From Xylogone sp. PMI_703 (Eukaryota > Ascomycota > Leotiomycetes): a stretch of 64,000 nucleotides of DNA. Shown here one piece after another: positions 57,548 through 64,000 of the stretch (positions are counted from its first letter, which is position 1; every line of letters begins with the position of its first letter). Both the position numbers and the translations under genes were made by a program. The stretch covers positions 1,302,001 to 1,366,000 of the forward strand of contig JAJTUQ010000004.1 in NCBI GenBank assembly GCA_021399445.1, read 5' to 3'. The notes below the pieces were generated by a model, which worked only from the letters and a program-made list of their open reading frames with translations, was not told the DNA's origin and did not search any database.

Positions 57548-58819
57548 TTAGTTGTCCTGCTCCGAAGCCTTCATCATTGAATACAATAAAGTATAGCGAT
57601 TACAACAGCTATCAATCCGGACCCTCCTTGAATATCTTTTTTGCAGATGGTATATACGACGAGAGGAGTGCAGGAAAGCAGTAGAGTACATATCATAGTC
57701 CAAAAGATGCGAGGCGTGTCCGGCCGGCCCTTCGATGATATGCACACCCCACGCCGTCACATAGTCACCGGTGGGCCTCCTCAGTGGGCCATTAAGCTTT
57801 TTCGGAAGTCGGTGAAACCTGAACTTTTTGCCTGGTCGAGTCGGTTGCCGCGCCCGCTTGTGTTTATACAAGAGATAGTGAACAAAGACATTTCCGGGCA
57901 TGGGATTCTCCGCCGGCCTTGGTGGACAGGGGGTGTAGTGCCATCTAGACTTGCTGACTTCATTTTCCATAGGTAAATCAGGAGATGGTCCATCGAGAAT
58001 ATGGACATCTGCTCCGTCTTCCAAAAGGAAAGATACGAACCGTATAGATTTAGGCTTTAAGAAATGCTTTTTGAGGCCGGAACTGCGAATTTCTCGATAT
58101 CGCTGCCGGACATAGTTGAACAGCACATAATCTGTTGGGATGCGTGTAATGTCTATCTCTCCAAGGCTTTGGCACGCTTGGCCCGTGTTGATGCAAAGCT
58201 CAAGGAGCATTGGTCCCGATGGAGGGCTTGGAATTGCAAATATGCTTTGCTTTACAGCAAGCTGCTGTTGCAGATCCTTATTATTGCTGCTGCTGCTGCT
58301 GCTGCTGCTGCTTGGAAGGGGATGCTGGCTGAAGCTATATCGCACATGGGCGGGTATTGGCGCTGATGGTAGTGAAGACTGTGTCTGGCTTGAAGTTGGC
58401 TGTGCTTGATTGCCTCCATCGAAGCTCAGAAGAGCAGCTGAGAAATCTCGGAGCGCCTTGGGGTTTGTTACTGGATAATCTACGTAGAGTTCACGTTCGC
58501 ATTCCTAACTAAATTCAGCAAGAGTCCGAATCCTGCCTAGGAGGTAGACTTACGCATTTTCAGGTAAGTCTCGCATATCCTTCTGACACACATGGGCGAG
58601 TTAGTGGCTCCAAATACTCGTTACATATCTCCGCGATATTTTGTGGAAAATCCAGGAGAGAACACAACGAACCGAACGCTCCTGTAAGAAGCCATCCCTT
58701 GATCTGGCGGAAGAGCCGATTGCTCAGTCTTTCTGCTAATCGACGCTCGCTGGTAACAGCGGTAGATAACGAGGCTTCGTACGAAGGCGGTGGTGATAAA
58801 TCGATGAGGAATATTCGGT
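57548..58819 (-). pseudogene. Decayed gene of a fungal membrane-protein family
   Basis: The exon 58819-58554 begins RIFLIDLSPPPSYEASLS and runs ...RLAERLSNRLFRQIKGW... to a TGA (58562-58560), two codons before a GTAAGT donor. The next exon (58504-57548) continues CERELYVDYP, then a Ser- and Pro-rich linker with a GCT microsatellite, then LELCINTGQACQSLGEIDIT, RWHYTPCPP and a GVHIIEGP motif. A family I know from fungal genomes ends in one or two membrane helices after this motif. Here a hydrophobic stretch (SGLIAVVIAILYCI) lies in another frame, so a frame change near 57700 is likely. A TGG-to-TGA transition explains the stop. The N-terminal exon is unclear, and the gene has no usable start. 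It may once have joined the neighbouring kinase frame. Confidence 0.55.
58286..58312. repeat. GCT trinucleotide microsatellite, nine copies
   Basis: Nine perfect GCT units encode nine serines on the minus strand in the linker of the decayed membrane-protein gene. Length variation between strains would be expected. Confidence 0.85.
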
Positions 58820-59011
58820 CTGTATAGGAGCATTAGAAGATTCTGTGCTAAACCAAGGAAAGGATTTTCACAGGGTAATTCTTACAATCTTGATAGAGGT
58901 CTTTCCCCCAAGTTTTTTAATCGAATCACTTAAGTTCGGCTGTTCAGCTGCTTTACTTTCATGGAGTATACTGCCATACTCTGCCAGAGCCGAATCAACA
59001 CGCGGTCCAGC

Positions 59012-60698
59012 TCATAAGGCCCCGCTGTTTTGCGAGCGGTCTTCTGTTTGGGGATTTTGCTCAACTTCGACTTTGTCATTCGTTACAGCGCCTAAATCTT
59101 CTGGCTCACTTCGAGGAAAATTTGGATCCCGTTCTGCGTGAAATTAGTCACTATGCAAGGAAGGGAAAATGAAGAATATACCATTCGCTGGGGTCGATAA
59201 TGGCATAGGAGAATCAACGAGCCGGATTCTTTGATCACTAGCACCCCTGTTCATATTTCCATTCCAAGTCGCACCTGGAAGTTGTTCATCGAAACTTTTC
59301 TCCCCCTGAAGCACTCGAAGGATATCAAGCGCACTTGGTCGGTCAGCAGGATTAATAGACAATAATCTTTTCAAAAAGTCATAGAGCTGGTTTGGCAATT
59401 CTGGCCGCTCCCGTTGTTCATCTTTGAAGCCTGACCAACAGCTAATCTCAGCTCTCAACACATCTATATCCCCGAATCCCGCCATAGTCTCATTAGCAGT
59501 TTCATAAGGTAACCCTCCAAAGCACATAAAGTAAAGAATCATTCCAAGACTGAAAATATTACCCTTTGTCGTCAAGTTTCCATACTGACCAGATGCATCT
59601 ACCTTCAATACCTCTGGTGCACAATAGCAGATTGTACTGATAGCACTAGTCGAGTTTCGTGTAATATTTTTCGGTTGCATTCCCTCAAAATCGCTAATTA
59701 AACAACGTAAATTACCCTCATCGTAATGCAAAAGGCAGTCGCTCGGTTTAAGATTATAATGGATATAGTTGGACTCATGAAGGTACGCAAGTCCTGACGT
59801 AATATCTTTGAAGAATAAATATATTTCCTCAGACGAGAGTTTTCCTTGGGTGATACTGGTCGCCGAACGCTTAGACTGTCCCTCTGATCTCCTGTGCAAT
59901 TTCTCCTTTAATATTTCATTCGAGCTAGGTTGGACAAGTCCTGAGCCAGTAATATAGTGTAACAGATCCCCTGAATTACAGTACTGCTGAAGGATATGCA
60001 CACATAGAACGGATGGACCAAAGCTGTTTAACCGTGTATTTTCAAGCCAGATATGATGATATAACACTAGATTCGGGTGAGAGAGCCTTTGAATTAACTC
60101 AACCTCTACAAGAACTATATAAGTTAGTTAGACTATTTTATAAGAAAATAGTCAAATTCGTACCTTTTTCTAGCCATGCATGGTTATCACGAACTGGTAC
60201 TCTCTTGCAAGCAAATTGCCCCAGTGATACTCCATCTAATTCATGTCTCACCAACATGACATTTCCTCTGTCACTCCTTCCTAGCAGCTTCTTCGGGATA
60301 AAGAATTTCGTGAAATAATCCGCACTAAAGGTATCTTCACGGATATTGTGGGTATTAATGCTTGGCGCAGAGGTGTTAACAATGAAATCGGCATCTCGGG
60401 CGGAGGGTATAAGTCCGACAGGTCTATGGATCGGACTTGGGGATTTCTCATCGCTACTACTATCATGTGCATCTTGTAGCATGTGAAAGTATCTAGGACT
60501 AGTAAATGAAGTTGGGATCGAATTATGGGGCTGTGGTGACGGCTGATGCTCTGGTAAAGAGTTTCGTAATGGGTGATGATAAGTGGGAGAGTTGACATAA
60601 AGTGAAAGCTTCGATGACACGCCACGTAAGATTAACTGTTGCGTATGAGGATCACGAAGTACTACAGTATCTCCATAGCGTCTAGATAAAGCTTTCAT
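59012..60698 (-). pseudogene. IKS-type protein kinase gene with degenerate catalytic motifs
   Basis: Exons 60698-60164, 60114-59182 and probably 59133-59012 give 529 codons. The pattern FTSPRYFHML, LVRHELDG, FACKRVPV, HAWLEK, LVEVELIQRLSHPNLVLYHH, YIHYNLKPSDCLL and GNIFSLGMILYFMCFGGLPY follows the fungal IKS1 kinase family. However, the catalytic HRD is HYN (catalytic Asp to Asn), DFG is DFE, the glycine loop reads GRSDRG where glycines are expected, and the N-terminal Cys pair segment reads SPTYHHPLR. Each of these can arise by C-to-T or G-to-A changes. After the kinase domain the frame, spliced at 59181-59134, reaches TGA (59014-59012) and continues beyond it. It is probably a dead paralogue, or else a pseudokinase; without the third exon the frame ends at 59144. 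Confidence 0.7.
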
Positions 60699-63600
60699 CA
60701 GTATTCAGCTCCATTATTGAGAGCCTTTTTAATGGAACAGTATAGATTCTCCGGAGGAGGCTGGGTTTTATCTCTACTTACAATACGATGTCATTGCGAC
60801 TATCACGCGACGAATAGGGAACAAGGGGCATTGTGATCTAAGTGAACTGCTAGTGGTAGCACATACTATCTTGAAGATATAGTTCTTATAACTTACTACC
60901 AAGAACACCGCCAAACGCACTCCTTCCGGCACCATTTTCGAATAATAATTTCCCAACCCCACTAGGCAACCACACTCCTGATTTGCCGGCCAATCCAATG
61001 TACTGTAATGATTTTTATTGGTCCGCACGTTGTCCACTGATGCCTTGAAACTAATTTTCAGCTCGTCACTCACTACTTGCAGCCTTTTTCTATCACATTT
61101 ATTACTCGTGGTCGGCAGAAGTGATTAAGGATACTGTTCCATCTTTAAGGCTTGTTCGGTAACTATATCCTCGTGTGCATGTGTATACAGTATTAGAGGT
61201 TAAATACCAAATGCACACGTGCACGATTATTCTTGAAAAAGTTGTAATTGTGGGAATTAAGAACTTGATGAACTGAAATGTTAGATTATACTTTATATCC
61301 TTTGGAGCACAACTCGATGTACCTTCATGACTCCAGGATTCGGATATAACGCTCTTATTCGAAAAAAAACCTTCCATGGTTCTACCTAAACTAATAGTTG
61401 ACTACTGTCACAGTACAATATAACTACATTACATAAATTGATTTATTTGAATTAACCAATCGAATCGATTAATCGAACTAAGTAAATAAATTGTTGATCA
61501 GTTATTAATCAGATAGACCAAATAGACTAATATTGAGTATAATCACATCCTGTACGAATTTGTTCGAATTCACACACTCACATTGGATTTATTACGTAAG
61601 CAGATCGAACTTCACGGATCCGTAAAAATTGCGAGCTCAAATCTGATTCCAATCCGGTGATATCCGCGGAATACGAACAATCTGTCCAATTTGAACGAAG
61701 TCCTGATGATACGAGGCTTGCAGCAATGTAAGGGCAAGATATTGAATTGAATTGGACTACTAAATTAGTCACAGAATAGTGGTTAAGCAGAGCCATAAAT
61801 ATAGACTTCCAAAGTGCCCAATACTTCCATATTCTAAGACTTCCCTTCGGTGATTCGGTTGTTCGCACTTTGCGAACCCAGCACGGATTTATAGAAAATC
61901 CGATTAGTAAGATGATACGAAGACAACCCTTATCCAATGAGATCTGAGGATCCATAACTCAAAGTGGTTAGCGTTCCGTGCTGGAGAGTGACTACCCCGT
62001 TTGGGCAGAGCGTCAGCGAGCTGGGAAGCTGTGTGGAATTATGGATTACTATGGAATTACTTAGCAACTGGCTGTTCCCGTATACGCGGATGACATCAAA
62101 CGTAGGATCATTCTAACACTAGCTCATAATTATACGCGGAAATAATCCACAGTGATGTGAAGATAACGTGGAAAATCATGGATAAGATATGCAGGCAAGC
62201 TTATCCCCTCGTGATCATTGATGATAAACTATGTAGTAATCTTCAGGCAGTGCTGTCAGTGTAGCACAATGTAAGCATGGTGAGCTTTAGGTATCGAATG
62301 CGCTGAACGGCAGAATTTTAGAGAGTATTTTCGCAAGTATAATCTTACTCCCCTGTCTAAAAGGCGCCTCTTGTTCTTCGCCAGGCACCTAACCCTTTTA
62401 CTTGCCAGTTTCGATGTCGTACCATCTTCAGCCGTTCTTTTTTATCCCGCTCCTCCAGCCACAAAATGATCTAAGTTAAGAGCTGTAAACTCTGCTAGCC
62501 TATACTTACCCTCTCAAAGTCATTGTCAATTTGGCAAGCCATAACGATCACCTTCGGTCCGAACCGCTTGCGAGATGGAATATTAGATGGCGAGAGCTGA
62601 GAAAGGCTGGAAGGCAGAAAACTCCCAGAAGCAGTGTACGGTACAGTATTGATAGTACAGGCGGCTCCCACCGATGCGATGCGGAAAACACCAGCGTAAG
62701 CTTAATGTCATCCGTAAGCAACGGGCCAAATGGTCTCCTTGATTCATAGCGTCAGCAATACAAAAGAAAGTTTCTCCGTTCGAATCCCCGTCTCCGTTCG
62801 AATCTCCGTCTCCGTTCAAAGCTCGACGATCGGGCCTAAAGAAAGGTGTCAGGTTGCAAGCAGGAATCCAAATTGCCTTGTTGGGCTATTGAGCTTTATA
62901 TATGTTCTAACAACAAGACAAGCCCGATACCGAGAAACAACCTCTCCCTCTTCCCATTGGCTACTTGCGACCTCTCACCTCGACATTGAGATATATTTAA
63001 AGATAAAGGAGAGCTAGCTGACGAGAGATGGTGCCAACCTATGGGGGACTCCCGATGATTTACGAACCCCCGGGTTAAGGTTATCGCCCTTGGATGCCCG
63101 AATAGGCACCACCATGAAATGGGATTCCGCTGGCTGGTCAGCTTATGTCGGCAGAAGTCACCTTGGGTCCAGTACGCACTGTTTGGACAACTTTTAGTGT
63201 ATGGTACGGCGATAATCGGCCGAAGGAGACGGATCTCTCCTGAATTACTCCAAAAGGGATATTACTGTATACGCGTGATGTACCGGGCCACTTGTACTAA
63301 GCGACCTTCGCGACCCGCTCCTTGGGATTGATCGAAGATGATAAAGCCCAGCTGCTTAACTTCAGCAACATATTACGAGACTTGACATTCTTCCATTCTT
63401 CCGGATCCGGAATTTGATTTCTGACTCTCTTGGAATAACCCAGACCATCTAGCATTCAGAGTTAAGCCGCCCCCAAGGCAAAGAGGGAATGAAATAAGGA
63501 CCTTGTTAGAATGTCACTTCTGACGATAGGGTGCATGATCGCTTCCGCCATTGCTTCCTAATCGTTCAATCGTCAAATCGGAGAACAAAATATATGGGCC

Positions 63601-63750
63601 CGATCCGGTTGCGATTACCCAGATACTTTGGCTTTAATAAAGATACCCCAATCGATCACCGGCATTATTTGGGGACTGTTCTCATCACCGAACTGAATCC
63701 ACCCACCATTCACTACTTTATCCTTACACGGCAGGTTGCATCCCGCACGC
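60699..63750. other. Gene-poor 3-kb region
   Basis: This region holds only frames of up to 125 codons, none with a recognisable domain. It is AT-rich, particularly 61380-61700, with frequent words TCGAAT/ATTCGA. A small tandem repeat is listed separately. No tRNA, transposase fragment or terminal repeat could be supported. Confidence 0.45.
62774..62826. repeat. 18-bp tandem repeat, about three copies
   Basis: The unit TCTCCGTTCGAATCYCCG occurs twice in direct succession, followed by a diverged third copy TCTCCGTTCAAAGC. The unit resembles the T-loop word of tRNAs, but no cloverleaf can be drawn around it. Confidence 0.7.
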
Positions 63751-64000
63751 ATGGCGGAAACTCCTCCTGCAAGCTGCAGCTCCGACAGCTCCGACGATTT
63801 TGCTCTCTATGGTCGAGATGACCCCGTTGTGCGTGTAGTAGACGATGTTGAACGCGTTCGGGAGCTGCTAGCAGGAGGGGCTCCTATACGACCAGGGGCC
63901 ATGTTTGCGGCCATTGATGTTCGTGCTGTTGATACCCTGAATCAGCTGCTCGACGCAGGCGTCGACACTAACTCACGATTAGATGGTGCTGATACCGCCG
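63751..64000 (+). CDS. Ankyrin-repeat-like protein, N terminus only
   Basis: The frame starts at the ATG at 63751 and runs off the right edge after 83 codons. After a Ser-, Asp- and Cys-rich beginning it shows VERVRELLAGGAPIRPGAMF and then VDTLNQLLDAGVDTNSRLDG, which have the spacing and LLxAG pattern of two ankyrin repeats. It is likely a fungal ankyrin-repeat protein. Start choice is supported by the absence of other in-frame ATGs nearby and by the repeats beginning about 25 residues in. The function cannot be told. Confidence 0.7.
   Translation, partial: MAETPPASCSSDSSDDFALYGRDDPVVRVVDDVERVRELLAGGAPIRPGAMFAAIDVRAVDTLNQLLDAGVDTNSRLDGADTA

Noticed and set aside
57400..61690. Possible transposon bounded by TCCGTTTGAAC-like and ATTCGA-rich segments
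   Set aside because: No matching terminal inverted repeats, target duplications or transposase could be found.
61578..61955. 125-codon minus-strand frame in the 3-kb gap
   Set aside because: No domain could be recognised, and the surrounding sequence is repetitive and AT-rich.
61950..62050. GTGGTTAGCG, resembling a tRNA D-arm (A-box) word
   Set aside because: No B-box word follows at a tRNA-like distance, and no cloverleaf forms.
62740..62830. tRNA-like T-loop words GTTCGAATCC
   Set aside because: They belong to an 18-bp tandem repeat; no acceptor, D or anticodon stem can be drawn around them.

Overview
The window looks like a filamentous ascomycete (Pezizomycotina). Genes are split by short GT-AG introns of about 48-110 nt with CTAAY-like branch sites, and the proteins belong to typical mould families: a quinate-utilisation cluster, a GH92 mannosidase, a killer-toxin-like LysM/GH18 chitinase, an IKS-type kinase and a protein with a HeLo-like N-terminal domain. 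GC content is moderate and spacers are AT-rich. A Leotiomycetes-like fungus is possible, but I cannot prove the class from sequence alone.

Layout. 1-5.6 kb: three CoA-chemistry genes, a 4-coumarate-CoA-ligase-like enzyme running off the left edge, a divergent CaiB/BaiF CoA-transferase and an SCP-x-type thiolase ending in a peroxisomal ARL tripeptide. 6.3-18.7 kb: an ArsB/NhaD-like transporter, a fungal polytopic membrane protein, a DAO-type FAD oxidoreductase, an SDR and a secreted GH92 mannosidase. 20.7-31.7 kb: a gene with a HeLo-like N-terminal domain and an in-frame stop, a 12-exon DAL5/TNA1-type MFS permease with a 14-nt microexon, an NmrA-like reductase, a poorly supported hypothetical gene beside a metallo-beta-lactamase-like fragment, and a bZIP factor with an AT-hook. 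32.6-46.4 kb: a P450 followed by a quinate/shikimate catabolic cluster (3-dehydroshikimate dehydratase, QutG-like phosphatase, quinate/shikimate dehydrogenase, quinate permease, type II 3-dehydroquinase) interleaved with a GNAT acetyltransferase and a Gfo/Idh oxidoreductase. 47.8-56.5 kb: a frameshifted APH-type phosphotransferase gene, the large chitinase and, divergent from it, a small secreted protein. 57.5-64 kb: a decayed membrane-protein gene, an IKS-like kinase gene with broken catalytic motifs, a 3-kb gene-poor stretch and the start of an ankyrin-type gene.

How the genes work together. Quinate would be imported by the permease, oxidised to 3-dehydroquinate, dehydrated to 3-dehydroshikimate and then to protocatechuate. 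The regulators homologous to qa-1F and qa-1S and a protocatechuate dioxygenase are not in the window. The left-edge trio could activate and chain-shorten an organic acid in peroxisomes.

A second theme is gene decay. At least four genes between 20 and 60 kb carry single lesions (in-frame TAA, TAG and TGA, a one-base deletion, lost kinase motifs). The substitutions can be explained by C-to-T or G-to-A transitions, as expected of repeat-induced point mutation. Splice structures were worked out by hand from reading-frame continuity and conserved motifs; none was checked by transcript or database search.
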